64,000 nucleotides of DNA from G963675935 sp963803125. GTDB taxonomy: Bacteria > Planctomycetota > Planctomycetia > Pirellulales > Thermoguttaceae. The stretch is taken from the NCBI GenBank assembly GCA_963803125.1, contig CAWDLR010000003.1, positions 1,054,001 to 1,118,000 on the forward strand. The letters run 5' to 3'. Below the pieces are notes generated by a model. That model was not told the origin of the DNA and ran no database searches. It worked only from the letters and a program-made list of their open reading frames with translations. Position numbers and translations under genes: made by a program. Below are positions 34,925 to 43,759 of this stretch, piece after piece (the stretch's first letter is position 1; each line of letters opens with the position of its first letter).

Positions 34925-36358
34925 ATGGACGTTTTTTACTGGACCCAGGCGCTGGCGGCAAGTGAATGGGTAATTCGCTTGACGGTGCTGCCGATCATTG
35001 TGCTGCGAAAGGAGAAGCCGGCCACTTGCCTGGCTTGGCTGGCGATCATCTTCTTCGAGCCGTGGATCGGATTGGGTCTGTACCTGCTGATCGGCGAGAA
35101 CCGGCTGGGGCGGCGGCAACTGAATCTCCGCAAGCAGCTTCGCCCGCTGCTGAGCACGTCCGAGCATCCCAGCGTTGAGGCGGCCCGCATCGTTCCCGAC
35201 GAAACCGACGAGTACAACGTGCTGGCCCAACTGGCCGAGCGCGGCGGCGGGCTGCCGGTGGTGGGCGGCAACGCCATTTCGCTGATGTCCGACACCGACG
35301 TGGTGATCGACCGGCTGGTTGGCGAGATCAATGCCGCCCGGCAACACGTTCACCTGCTGTTCTACATTTTCAAGGACGACGAGGTGGGGCATCGCGTGGC
35401 CGCGGCGCTGGCCCGGGCGGCGGCCCGCGGGGTGGTCTGCCGCGTGCTGGCCGACGCCGTCGGCTCGCGGCGGCTCTTCCGCCACATGGCCCCGTCGATG
35501 CGGCGGCAGAGCGTGCGGGTCTTCCCGGTGCTCCCCGCCAATCTGTGGCGGATTCCCTTCTCGCGGCTCGATCTGCGGAACCATCGCAAGCTGGCGGTGA
35601 TCGACGGCGCGGTCGCGTTTACCGGCTCGCAGAATATCGTCGAGGCCAACTACGGGCACAAGCGGGCGGGCGTGTGGTTCGACGTCATGGCCCGGATTAC
35701 CGGCCCGGTCGTGCGGCAGCTTCAGGGCATTTTCATGGAAGACTGGTTCTACGCCTCGGGCGAGTTGCTGGAAGACCCGGCCCTGTTCCCGCTGGCCCAC
35801 ACGGCCGGCACGATCGCCATCCAGGTGATTCCGACCGGCCCGGACGAGCCGACCGAACTGTTCCAGGACCTCGTGGTCCGCTCGCTCTTCCTGGCGCGGC
35901 ATCGGGTGGTCATCACCTCGCCGTATTTCATCCCCAACGAAGCGATGTTGCTGGCGTTGCGCCTGGCCGCGCTGCGCGGCGTGCAGATCGATATCGTCAT
36001 TCCGAAACAGTCGGACCATCGCGTGGCCAACGCGGCGGCCGCTTTCTATTGCGACTATCTGATGCGATTCGGCGTTCGCGTCTTCCTCTTCCAAGACGGT
36101 ATGCTGCACGCCAAGACGCTGACGATCGATGACGAGTTGGGGATGTTCGGCTCGGCGAATTATGACATCCGTTCGTTCAGTCTGAATTTCGAGTTGAACT
36201 TGTTCGTTCACGCCGGCGCGGCGGTCGAGGAGATGCGTGCCTTGCAGGAGGGCTACCTGGAGAAGTCGCTGCAAGCCGTGCCGGCTCAATGGCCGTCGCA
36301 GACCCGGCTAAGCCGCTTGAAGATGAACCTGGCCAAGCTCTTCAGCCCGCTGATGTAG
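34925..36358 (+). CDS. cls: Cardiolipin synthase (phospholipase D family)
   Basis: A 477-residue membrane enzyme that condenses phosphatidylglycerol into cardiolipin. Two N-terminal membrane segments (PLDNc region: VIRLTVLPIIVLRKEKPATC and LAWLAIIFFEPWIGLGLYLL) precede two HxKxxxxD motifs: NHRKLAVIDGAVAFTGSQN (residue ~218) and GMLHAKTLTIDDELGMFGSA (residue ~394). This spacing is normal for bacterial Cls. The start ATG follows the decayed palindrome and fits the conserved N-terminus. Confidence 0.93.
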   Translation: MDVFYWTQALAASEWVIRLTVLPIIVLRKEKPATCLAWLAIIFFEPWIGLGLYLLIGENRLGRRQLNLRKQLRPLLSTSEHPSVEAARIVPDETDEYNVLAQLAERGGGLPVVGGNAISLMSDTDVVIDRLVGEINAARQHVHLLFYIFKDDEVGHRVAAALARAAARGVVCRVLADAVGSRRLFRHMAPSMRRQSVRVFPVLPANLWRIPFSRLDLRNHRKLAVIDGAVAFTGSQNIVEANYGHKRAGVWFDVMARITGPVVRQLQGIFMEDWFYASGELLEDPALFPLAHTAGTIAIQVIPTGPDEPTELFQDLVVRSLFLARHRVVITSPYFIPNEAMLLALRLAALRGVQIDIVIPKQSDHRVANAAAAFYCDYLMRFGVRVFLFQDGMLHAKTLTIDDELGMFGSANYDIRSFSLNFELNLFVHAGAAVEEMRALQEGYLEKSLQAVPAQWPSQTRLSRLKMNLAKLFSPLM

Positions 36359-36434
36359 GCCCGCGTTCCAGTGTGAGCCGCCGTGCCGGGGGCTGCTAAA
36401 TGTATCTCGTTCGGGATTTCGGGCGTCGCACCAT

Positions 36435-37139
36435 CTACCGCCGCGCTTCGATGATGCGGAACTTGATGCCTTTGATCGGCGCGCCGCCGTTGTGAAACGC
36501 CAGGCCGCGATAGTGGTAGTTCGACATGCGGCGGTGCGTGTGGCCGAAATAAACGTTCCGCACGCCGTCGCGCGAACCTTGGCCGATGCTCTCTAGGTAC
36601 TTCACGATGCGGCGGACCACGATCCGCTTGGCGTAAACCAGGTGCGGCACCGATTTGTGCAAACGCGCCATAACCACCACGTCGTAGAGCGCGCTCATAA
36701 AGGGCCCGCGCCGCCGGTGGTCGAGCCACTCCTGCCGGGCCTCGGCCAGCATCCTCCCATCCATCGTCTTGTCGGCCACGTCGCCGTGCAAGAACACGCT
36801 GCTTCCCAATCGCACGTAATAGCGGTGCCACGAGAGATTCGCGGTCTGCTTTTCCAGCCGCACCAGCCGATCGATCAGGGCCTGATGGTAATCGTGGTTG
36901 CCCAGCACCAGGTGGAAATGGCATTGCGGCGCGGAATCGGCCAATTCGCTCAACCACTGGGCGGCCCGATCCACCGCGCGCAGGATGGGAATCCGCGACC
37001 AGCGGAAGTCGAAAATGTCGCCGCCTAGCACGAACGTCTCCGCGTGCGACGCCGCCAAGGCAATCTCCTGCAAGTAGCGATGCGCGTCCGAGCGGTTGGC
37101 GAACAGGTGCAAGTCGGAAACGAAGTAGCATTTAGCCAT
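36435..37139 (-). CDS. Metallophosphoesterase, LpxH-like
   Basis: 234 residues with the full calcineurin-like metal-binding set: FVSDLHLF, LGGDIFDFRWSR, LVLGNHDYHQ, FLHGDVAD and YFGHTHRRMSNY. This arrangement resembles UDP-2,3-diacylglucosamine pyrophosphohydrolase (LpxH) of lipid A synthesis, a role that fits planctomycetes having lipid A genes. Specificity is inferred only from overall shape. It starts MAKCYFVSDLHL. Confidence 0.82.
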   Translation of the reverse strand: MAKCYFVSDLHLFANRSDAHRYLQEIALAASHAETFVLGGDIFDFRWSRIPILRAVDRAAQWLSELADSAPQCHFHLVLGNHDYHQALIDRLVRLEKQTANLSWHRYYVRLGSSVFLHGDVADKTMDGRMLAEARQEWLDHRRRGPFMSALYDVVVMARLHKSVPHLVYAKRIVVRRIVKYLESIGQGSRDGVRNVYFGHTHRRMSNYHYRGLAFHNGGAPIKGIKFRIIEARR

Positions 37140-37396
37140 CCGAGCTATTATATTGGGTTTGGCAGAGCGGGGATGGGGGTTTACCGCAAATCACCCTGGC
37201 GATTTTGCCGATGTCCCGTCCGCCGAGGCAGAGCATGCCGTCCGCCGAGCAGCCCGTTTTTCATGGTGATCATTCCTCCGCCGCAGCGCGATGGCCGGGC
37301 GCAGAATCCCATCTACATGACCTCGGTCACGCTGCCGCTGGCGGTGTTGCGGCGGATGGCGGGCGAGGGAAGAAGGGGCCGGTCCCTCATAGGAGA

Positions 37397-37520
37397 ATAG
37401 CCGGGAGTCAACGACTCCCGGAATGTGCATCGCTTGCACGCCATTTTCCGGGAGTCGTTGACTCCCGGCTATTTTTTTCTCCGCGAGATTGAACGTGTAG
37501 GAGTCGTTGACTCCCGGCTA
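37397..37520. repeat. Three more CCGGGAGTC-GTT-GACTCCCGG hairpins
   Basis: Copies at 37397-37421, 37448-37471 and, truncated on the left, 37498-37520. The first two face each other as at 6791-6876. They lie in the gene-free stretch 37140-37557, which carries no recognisable gene, between two minus-strand genes. Confidence 0.8.
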
Positions 37521-37557
37521 TTATCTTTCGCGATATTCAAGAAACTAGCGCGGCGGT

Positions 37558-38616
37558 TCAGTAGTCGCGGCGGCAGAAGATCAGCGCAGCGAAACAGAGG
37601 ACGACGGCCTCGAAGCCCAGCGAGGTGCCGAGAACCCAGGTGATCGAACGGCTCTGGATGGCCTCGACCGCGTCTCGCTTTGCCGCGAGCATCTTTCTTT
37701 CCTCGGGCCCTCCCTGCAATTCGGGCAGGTTGGCGGCTTTTATCAGGGAACGTTGCAGCAACTGGATGGTCTCACCCGTCTTCGGCAGCACGGTTTTGAC
37801 GTCGTAAGCGACCTCGTGCGCGACGCCGAGCACGGTGACCTCGTTCGAGACTTTGTCTTCCGCCGCAGCCCGATCGGTCGGCCGCGACTTGCGATGTTGA
37901 GCGGAGACCGGCCGGGATACTCTATTGGTTTGCTCCATTTGCACCGCAGTAAGGCTGGTTCCGTGCTGCTCCATCTTCCTGAACAAGAGCAATCCCCCCT
38001 CCGCCGCGCTCACGCCCGAAATGACGAACCAAAACAGGAGCGTCAACAGCAGGGCGGCGATCGTCGATCGCGTGGCAACACCGAGAAAGACGCACACCGA
38101 AAAGAGATAGCTGAAGACGCAGACAACCAAGGGCACCGCCAGAAACAACCCCGGCTCCCAGGCCCCGCCGCGCAGCCCGATGACGAGAAAACAGGCCACG
38201 CTGAAGACGGTCACTTGCAGGGCCGCGAACAGCAGGCCCGACAGATACTCGGTGAAGAACAGCCGCAGCCGGCTGATCGGTTTGGAGACGAACAGCTCGA
38301 TCGATCCGGCGTTCACCAGGTCGGGAAAGATCCCGGCCGTTGAGATCAACGCCAAAATCAGCGCGATCCAGGCCAGCCACACGTCAATCCCGATAGTGAC
38401 GAACATCCCCTTATAGAATTGGTCCGGGGGAATGGCATTCGAGTTCAGGGCGTTGGAGTCGACTTGCCAGAAAAGGAGCTTCAGCCCATGCGGGTTGACT
38501 CCCACGGCGGCAAAGCAGAGCACGACCAGCCCCGAGAGAATCAGCGTGATCCAGAAGAGCTTCTTCGAGTTCAGGCTGCGGTAGGCTTCGAGGAAGATCG
38601 CGCAGGTCTGGGTCAT
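37558..38616 (-). CDS. ABC-2-type transporter permease
   Basis: 352 residues with an N-terminal helix (LFWITLILSGLVVLCFAAVG) followed by a periplasmic region. A cluster of helices follows (DVWLAWIALILALISTAGIF, LSGLLFAALQVTVFSVACFL, LVVCVFSYLFSVCVFLGVAT), then a C-terminal helix (LGTSLGFEAVVLCFAALIF). It includes the segment VNAGSIELFVSKPISRLRLF typical of ABC-2 permeases. Its start overlaps the upstream ATPase stop (ATGA at 38613-38616). Confidence 0.85.
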   Translation of the reverse strand: MTQTCAIFLEAYRSLNSKKLFWITLILSGLVVLCFAAVGVNPHGLKLLFWQVDSNALNSNAIPPDQFYKGMFVTIGIDVWLAWIALILALISTAGIFPDLVNAGSIELFVSKPISRLRLFFTEYLSGLLFAALQVTVFSVACFLVIGLRGGAWEPGLFLAVPLVVCVFSYLFSVCVFLGVATRSTIAALLLTLLFWFVISGVSAAEGGLLLFRKMEQHGTSLTAVQMEQTNRVSRPVSAQHRKSRPTDRAAAEDKVSNEVTVLGVAHEVAYDVKTVLPKTGETIQLLQRSLIKAANLPELQGGPEERKMLAAKRDAVEAIQSRSITWVLGTSLGFEAVVLCFAALIFCRRDY

Positions 38617-39661
38617 CGGCGAACTCCTTCGCCTTGCGGCGGTCTTTGCGAGGGCTGCTGCGAGACGGTCTGCACAAAATAGTCTTCCAGCGATTGCGTC
38701 AGCCGCTGCACGGAGAGGATTACCTGCCCACGGCTGCGCAGCCCGTCGATCAGCGGCTGAATTCGCAGCGGATCGCCGCTGGCGATGCGGAGGATGCCGC
38801 CGTCGACTTCGACGGCCTCGCCGCTGGGCAGCCGGCCGGTTTCGCGGGGCAGGCTCGAGCTTGCGGCGGGCGCGGCAAGAGCACCGTTGGCTGATGCAGG
38901 CGTCAGTTCGCAGGCCAGCGTCGCGCGGATCGCCTCGTGCATCGCGGCATTCACCTGGCCGTGGAGTTGAATCTCAAAATGTTCGCTGCCGGCGGTCAGT
39001 TCGGCCAGCGTTCCCTGGCGGATCACTCGGCCGGCCGCCAGGATGGCGATGCGGTCGCAGACGCGCTCGACTTCGCTGAGCATGTGGCTGTTCAGGAAGA
39101 TCGTCTTGCCCTCGTCGCGGAGCCGGCCGAGCACTTCGCGGACCTCGCGGCGGCCGACCGGATCGAGCCCGTCGGTCGGCTCGTCGAGCACCAGCAGATC
39201 GGGATTGTTCACCAGTGCCTGGGCCAGCCCGATGCGTTGCCGCATCCCCTTCGAGTAGGTGCCCAGCTTGGCCTTGGCCCAATTGGTCATGCCGACCAGG
39301 TCGAGCAGTTCGGCGGCGCGGCGTTTTCGATCGGGACGTTTCACCTTTGCCAGCGCGGCGAAGAACTCCAGCGTCTGCCGGCCGGTTAGATAGGGCGGGA
39401 AGCGGAGGTGCTCGGGCAGGTAGCCGACGCGGGCGAGAGTCGCCTTGTGGCCGATCGGATGGCCGAGGATCGTCCCTTCGGCCCGATTGGGGCGGATGAC
39501 GGTCATCATGATCTTGACCAGGGTGCTCTTGCCGGCGCCGTTGGCGCCTAGCAGGCCGAAGATTTCGCCGGCACGCACCTGCATCTGAATGCCGCGGAGC
39601 GCTCGACCCGGCGGCGATACGTCTTGGCAACGTCGCGGAGATCAACGGCAAGTTCAGGCAT
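38613..39661 (-). CDS. ABC transporter ATP-binding protein (frame broken near 39598)
   Basis: The true start is MPELAVDLRDVAKTY at 39661. The frame breaks near GTCGAGCGCTCC and the protein continues as ALRGIQMQVRAGEIFGLLGA. Then come Walker A GANGAGKSTLVKI, the Q-loop LPEHLRF, signature YSKGMRQRIGLAQAL and Walker B LLVLDEPTDGLDP with the switch His in LNSHML. The C-terminal ~120 residues are an accessory domain. About 349 residues when repaired. It couples to the ABC-2 permease encoded next; the substrate is unknown. Confidence 0.87.
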
Positions 39662-39721
39662 GGAGACTCCCAAGCTGCGGCGAAGTTGGCTGGCTCGTGA
39701 TGTGTCCGCTGTTTGGATTCT

Positions 39722-39845
39722 GTGTAGAAGGAAAGAGGGGGAAAGGGAAAAAGGGGAAACAGCCACAATGTGGTTTTGCCTTCTCCCACTGACTTATCAA
39801 GAGCGGTTTTTCCTTTTCCCCCTTTCCCTTTTTTCCTTATTACAC
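39722..39845. repeat. Purine/pyrimidine inverted repeat (GGGGGAAAGGGAAAAAGG type)
   Basis: A left arm of about 36 bases (GTGTAGAAGGAAAGAGGGGG...) faces a right arm ending CCCTTTTTTCCTTATTACAC at 39845. It lies upstream of the ABC ATPase start and downstream of the small gene at 39901. Confidence 0.65.
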
Positions 39846-39900
39846 GAGACACTACTCAGTTTGCTCACGCCACGAACCGATTCTGCCTGCCGCGACGCGG

Positions 39901-40158
39901 CTATCGCCTCAGCGGAGGTGATTGGGGACGAGGGCTCGCGGCATCCTGCGACGCCCCGGCGCTCAATACCCGGATGATGTCGTCGGCCGACATGCCGCGT
40001 GCAATCATCTCTTGCTTTAGCTCATCCTGGCGTTCCTGCTTTCGATGTTTCAGCCACAGCGCCCAGGCGCCGACGAAAGACGGCCCTCCGAAGATGGCCA
40101 GAATGGCGACCAACGCGATGATCGTCAACCCCGATTGACCTTCCAGAAGTTCGGACAT
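39901..40158 (-). CDS. Small membrane-anchored hypothetical protein
   Basis: 85 residues from MSELLEGQSGLTIIALVAIL, with one helix (GLTIIALVAILAIFGGPSFV), then a charged cytoplasmic segment (LKHRKQERQDELKQEMIARG) and MSADDIIRVLSAG, which resembles short SHOCT-like C-termini. Family not certain. The ATG at 40158 is preferred over a longer frame whose first 32 residues are basic nonsense. Confidence 0.6.
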   Translation of the reverse strand: MSELLEGQSGLTIIALVAILAIFGGPSFVGAWALWLKHRKQERQDELKQEMIARGMSADDIIRVLSAGASQDAASPRPQSPPLRR

Positions 40159-40336
40159 GGGTCTGCACCTCTGTTGAGGACGGCAAGATTTCCTGGCCCC
40201 ACGTTTTGTATTCGGCCGGCGGGTTGATTTATTGGAAAAAAGACGAACGCACAACCGCTCGGTGCCGCCCCAAATGCCCCCCCGATTGCAATCGGGGGGC
40301 GTTTCGCATGCCCATCAGGCGCGTGGACGCGGCGCA

Positions 40337-40561
40337 TCAAATCCATTCCAGCCCGGTCTCGCGGCGGATTCGCTCCTGGAATTCGCCCAACAAGCCGCCG
40401 ATGACTTCCCAGCGGTCGGAGCGGCGGATCTCGATGTCTCCCTGGCGATTGATGCGAAGGACGCTCTCGTCGTTGACCCCCAGCCGGGCGAGCTCCTGGG
40501 GATGAAGCTCGTCATCGCTGACGATCCGTTGCAGCGTCTTGCCGGATAGTTCGACGAATTT
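40337..40561 (-). CDS. Small hypothetical protein
   Basis: 74 residues from a GTG at 40561 (VKFVELSGKTLQRIVSDDEL). Compact and charged, with RINRQGDIEIRRSDRWEVIG. Family not recognised. It begins 11 bases after the stop of the LamG-like gene at 40572, so the two are probably cotranscribed. Confidence 0.6.
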   Translation of the reverse strand, partial: KFVELSGKTLQRIVSDDELHPQELARLGVNDESVLRINRQGDIEIRRSDRWEVIGGLLGEFQERIRRETGLEWI

Positions 40562-40571
40562 CACGGCTTGT

Positions 40572-41189
40572 TTACCTGTTCCTGTTTGTGTCGGCGGGCG
40601 CTGCGGCGGCCCGAAAACTGACAAAATGCGTCTGTGCGTCGGCCTTGGTCCACAGGCCGATTTTGCCGGCCTTGAGGAACGTGCCGTCGTTGGTGTCGAG
40701 GTATCGTTTGCCGTCGAGGCAGCATTCGATGTGTTTGCCGACGTGAACGACGCGGAGGATATGCCACTTGGCCGCGTCGATCTTCAGTGAGGCGGTGGCC
40801 AGTTGCGTGCGTTTGCCTGCCACGACCTTGTAGACGCGGTAGTTGTCTTCCAGCGGGTTCATTCGCGCGACGTAGTAGTTCTTGGCGTCGATGTAGCGCC
40901 AGACGAGCCCGCCGCCCTGGTCGAGTTTGCCGGCGACCGCCCGAAACGACACGCTCAGATCGAGGTCGCGGAAGCTGGTTTTCTTGGCAACGCAGAGATT
41001 GAACAGCTTATTGGGGCCGGCGGCCGAGGTCTGCGCCAGTGCTCTGCCGCCCGGGGCGGTGGCGTCCTCGACCACCATCCAGACGCTGCCGGGCCCTTCC
41101 CCGGTCATCGCCGCCACCCAGCCCGGCGGCAACTGGCCGATGGGAACGTTTGCCAGCGACAACAAGAAGGCCGTCACCTGCAACATCAT
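40572..41189 (-). CDS. Secreted DUF1080/LamG-like protein
   Basis: 205 residues with a probable signal (MMLQVTAFLLSLANVPIG). The body has the concanavalin-like beta-sandwich pattern of DUF1080-type domains: LSVSFRAVAGKLDQGGGLVW, YIDAKNYYVARMNPLEDNYR, KWHILRVVHVGKHIECCLDG and GKIGLWTKADAQTHFVSF. These are frequent in planctomycetes and probably bind or process glycans. The start at 41189 is chosen to give the signal. Bases 41190-41435 hold no supported gene. Confidence 0.7.
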   Translation of the reverse strand: MMLQVTAFLLSLANVPIGQLPPGWVAAMTGEGPGSVWMVVEDATAPGGRALAQTSAAGPNKLFNLCVAKKTSFRDLDLSVSFRAVAGKLDQGGGLVWRYIDAKNYYVARMNPLEDNYRVYKVVAGKRTQLATASLKIDAAKWHILRVVHVGKHIECCLDGKRYLDTNDGTFLKAGKIGLWTKADAQTHFVSFRAAAAPADTNRNR

Positions 41190-41435
41190 CGTTTCGCCCT
41201 CATTAGCGGTGATCGAAAGCGAGTCACCCCCGGAACCGACATTGTTGTAATGCGGATGGCACGGTCCGTCAAGCGCCAACCGCGGGTAGTGTGTAGTAAC
41301 AGATTACAGCGGTCGCCGCCAAAATGTTCGTTGACCGTCAGAATGGCCATGCCCAGTTTTCGTTTAGCCGCGACCCGTAGGGGAGTGGGCTGCGCAATTA
41401 TAGAGCCGCCCTACCGCCTGACAAGCGTGCGGCGA

Positions 41436-42977
41436 TCACCTGGTTGCATGGTCGGCTTGCGGCGATTTGGGAGGGGCAGAGGGCGCGGGCTCGCTTGCGG
41501 CCCCTTCCCGGTTCTGCTTTCCTTCCAGAAACTCGCGGTACTGCTTATCCAACTCGCCGTAACTCGCGGCGGTGAGCCGGGCGAGCGTCTCGTGGTTGTC
41601 GCGGCCGGAGTAGACCGCCGACAAATAGGAGACCAGCGCGTCGCGGTAGCGGGCGTCGTCGTAGTAGATCAGAAAGTGCGTCAGCCCGGCCGCCTGGCTG
41701 TATAAGGTGGCGATCCGCGGGTCTTTTTGCAGCTTCTCCATGCCGAAATCGACGAACTCGCCCAGCGGCACGTAGAAGTGATCGTGCAGCAGCCGGTAGC
41801 GGGCGGCATACATTCGCTCGTCGTCGAAACCGCCCAGCACGTCGTAGCCGTCCTCGCGTTTCAGGGACTCCATGAACATCGCGATTCCTTCGACGATCCA
41901 GAAGTTGGTCTGGCCGCCGACCGCCGGCGCCACCAGCCGCGATTCGTGGAACAACTGGTGCGTGGCCTCGTGATACATCGTGCGGTCATCGCTCTGCTTG
42001 CCAGCGAAGAAGTAGGCGCAGCGGGGTTTGTCGCTGTAGAAGCCGACGCTCATCTTGACGTTGGGCATCGAGGGGCTCAGTGCGCGGTTGTAGTCGCCGC
42101 GGTCGCGGAAGTAGACGATATTGTGCCGCATTGCCGCGCCTACGGTCCGCCGGAATCGGCCGTCGAACAACGACTCAACGTCCGAGGCCGAGGCGTAATA
42201 GCGGATGAACAACCGCTGCCAGAGGCGGTAGAGCCGTTCCAGCTTTACCCCCAGGGCCACGCCGGCTTCGAGTCCGGCATTGGTGCGGATCAGGTAGTGC
42301 TCGGTCTCGATCTTCCAACCGTTGCCGATGTCGGCGTGGCGCTTGGCGTCGTCGTCGGCCGAGATCCAGCGGCCGTCGGAGAAGCGTTCGCCGTTTTCGT
42401 AGCGGCGTTGCTGGGCTTTCGGCAGCCAACCGAACTTCTCGCTCCAAACCAGCCCGCTGCGGAGTTTCCGCGCTTCGTAGAGCGTGTGCCACTGATCGCG
42501 GTACTTCTGGTAGCCGAGCAAGCGGCGGCCAGGCTCATAATCGGGGTTCGCCTGGATGGCATCGAGGACCAGCACGAAGGCCAGTCCCGCCCGGCCGGAG
42601 CGGACCGCCCGCCGCGACATTTCATAGCTGGTCTGGGCATAGTCGTTGCGGAGCTTCAAGAGCCTCGCGTTCCAATCGACGACCTTCGCCGGGGCATCGT
42701 CGGGCAGTTTCGGGGGGCCGACAAGCTCGGGCAGCACCGGCACATAGAGCTTGTATGGATCGCTCGGGCTGAGGACGCGGCGGGTTTTGCGGGCTTCGCC
42801 GGTCAGGCCGTTGGTCTCGCACCACCTGGCCAGTTGCTCCACGTCGAGGGCGTACTTGGCACGAAGGTCCTCGGCGGCCTGGGCGGGATCGATGGCCGCG
42901 GCACGGACCGACGCCCCCCACGCGGCCACCGCCACGCAGATCAGGCATCCCAACAACCCGGCACGTCTGCTCCTCAT
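41436..42977 (-). CDS. Secreted DUF1570-type putative metallopeptidase
   Basis: 513 residues with a signal peptide (AGLLGCLICVAVAAWGASVR, then AAA). The C-terminal half has a HExxH zinc motif, TMYHEATHQLFHESR (residue ~334), followed by a downstream acidic helix GIAMFMESLKREDG, as in gluzincin-like DUF1570 proteins common in planctomycetes. Substrate unknown. The C-terminus is Pro/Ser rich (EPAPSAPPKSPQADHA). Confidence 0.78.
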   Translation of the reverse strand: MRSRRAGLLGCLICVAVAAWGASVRAAAIDPAQAAEDLRAKYALDVEQLARWCETNGLTGEARKTRRVLSPSDPYKLYVPVLPELVGPPKLPDDAPAKVVDWNARLLKLRNDYAQTSYEMSRRAVRSGRAGLAFVLVLDAIQANPDYEPGRRLLGYQKYRDQWHTLYEARKLRSGLVWSEKFGWLPKAQQRRYENGERFSDGRWISADDDAKRHADIGNGWKIETEHYLIRTNAGLEAGVALGVKLERLYRLWQRLFIRYYASASDVESLFDGRFRRTVGAAMRHNIVYFRDRGDYNRALSPSMPNVKMSVGFYSDKPRCAYFFAGKQSDDRTMYHEATHQLFHESRLVAPAVGGQTNFWIVEGIAMFMESLKREDGYDVLGGFDDERMYAARYRLLHDHFYVPLGEFVDFGMEKLQKDPRIATLYSQAAGLTHFLIYYDDARYRDALVSYLSAVYSGRDNHETLARLTAASYGELDKQYREFLEGKQNREGAASEPAPSAPPKSPQADHATR

Positions 42978-43055
42978 ACCAACGATTGTACCTTACTGAG
43001 CCCGAGCCGTAAAAGACCTCGCATGTCCGCGGGGGAATGGTCACCAGAGCCTCTC

Positions 43056-43125
43056 GGTGGGGCAGACATTCCTGTCTGCCCTATTTGTCGCACCCCGCAG
43101 GGCAGACAGGAATGTCTGCCCCACC
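43056..43125. repeat. 70-bp palindromic element, intergenic copy
   Basis: Perfect 26-base arms beginning GGTGGGGCAGACATTCCTGT with an 18-base loop. Same size and arms as the copy inside the GT87-like gene at 28298-28367, with a different loop. It lies between two minus-strand genes. Confidence 0.9.
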
Positions 43126-43141
43126 CCAGTGAGAAATGCGG

Positions 43142-43552
43142 CTAGGAAGGCGGAGAGGCAGCGTTCTGGCAACGCCGGCGAAAACCCCAGGCGATCCAGG
43201 CCAGAAAGACGTTCGTCCCCAGTGACGCGAAAAGCCCGAGAATCGTCAACGTCAGCGGAAACGAGGACTGGGTGGGCTGCGGCGGCTCGACCGGCGCTGG
43301 TTTGGAAGGCGACGCAGGCTTCGGGGGCGGCATATCCTGCCGCAGTCTGCCCCTACCCATCACAATCCGGTACGCCCGAATCTCGCCGGCCGCCGCCGGA
43401 ATCTCGCTGCGCAGTGCCTGGCCGTCGCGAAGGGCCTCGATCGCGGCCGGGTCGAGTTGGATGATGTACTCCATCCTGCCGTCCGGCAGCAACTCCCAAC
43501 CATACTGAAATCCGAACGTCGCAGCAGCAACACAGATAAGCAGCGGGTTCAT
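43142..43552 (-). CDS. Small membrane-anchored hypothetical protein
   Basis: 136 residues from MNPLLICVAAATFGFQYGWE. It has a signal peptide, a short globular part (MEYIIQLDPAAIEALRDGQA), a Pro/Lys linker (PPPKPASPSKPAPVEPPQPT) and a C-terminal membrane helix (TLTILGLFASLGTNVFLAWI) with an Arg-rich end. Family not named. Confidence 0.7.
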   Translation of the reverse strand: MNPLLICVAAATFGFQYGWELLPDGRMEYIIQLDPAAIEALRDGQALRSEIPAAAGEIRAYRIVMGRGRLRQDMPPPKPASPSKPAPVEPPQPTQSSFPLTLTILGLFASLGTNVFLAWIAWGFRRRCQNAASPPS

Positions 43553-43582
43553 GGCAACCTCTCGCACGCGGAAGGACACGTC

Positions 43583-43658
43583 GTTTAGCCGGCGTGCTCG
43601 CACGCCGTGAGCGGCCGTTTTTTCACCACGGCGCGGTGAACAAGTTCGCCGGCTAAAC
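43583..43658. repeat. GTTTAGCCGGCG...CGCCGGCTAAAC inverted repeat
   Basis: The ends GTTTAGCCGGCG and CGCCGGCTAAAC pair, with two small hairpins between (GCGTGCTCGCACGC and the CACCACGGCGCGGTG region). A looser relative of the family at 4461 and 45571, located in the divergent region 43553-43759. Confidence 0.6.
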
Positions 43659-43759
43659 AGCGGGTGGAAAAAACGCACAACCGCACGGTTTTCCCAATTA
43701 TCCCAGGATGCCAACCTGCCTGCAAGCACGTCGCCTTGCCGCGGCCATCGTGCGGGGCT

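Noticed and set aside
34904..36289. Minus-strand open frame of 461 codons
   Set aside because: Antisense to cardiolipin synthase, which has both HKD motifs.
41340..41400. Another full member of the GTTTAGCC palindrome family
   Set aside because: Only one half-site (CGTTTAGCCGCGACC) is present with no pairing arm nearby.
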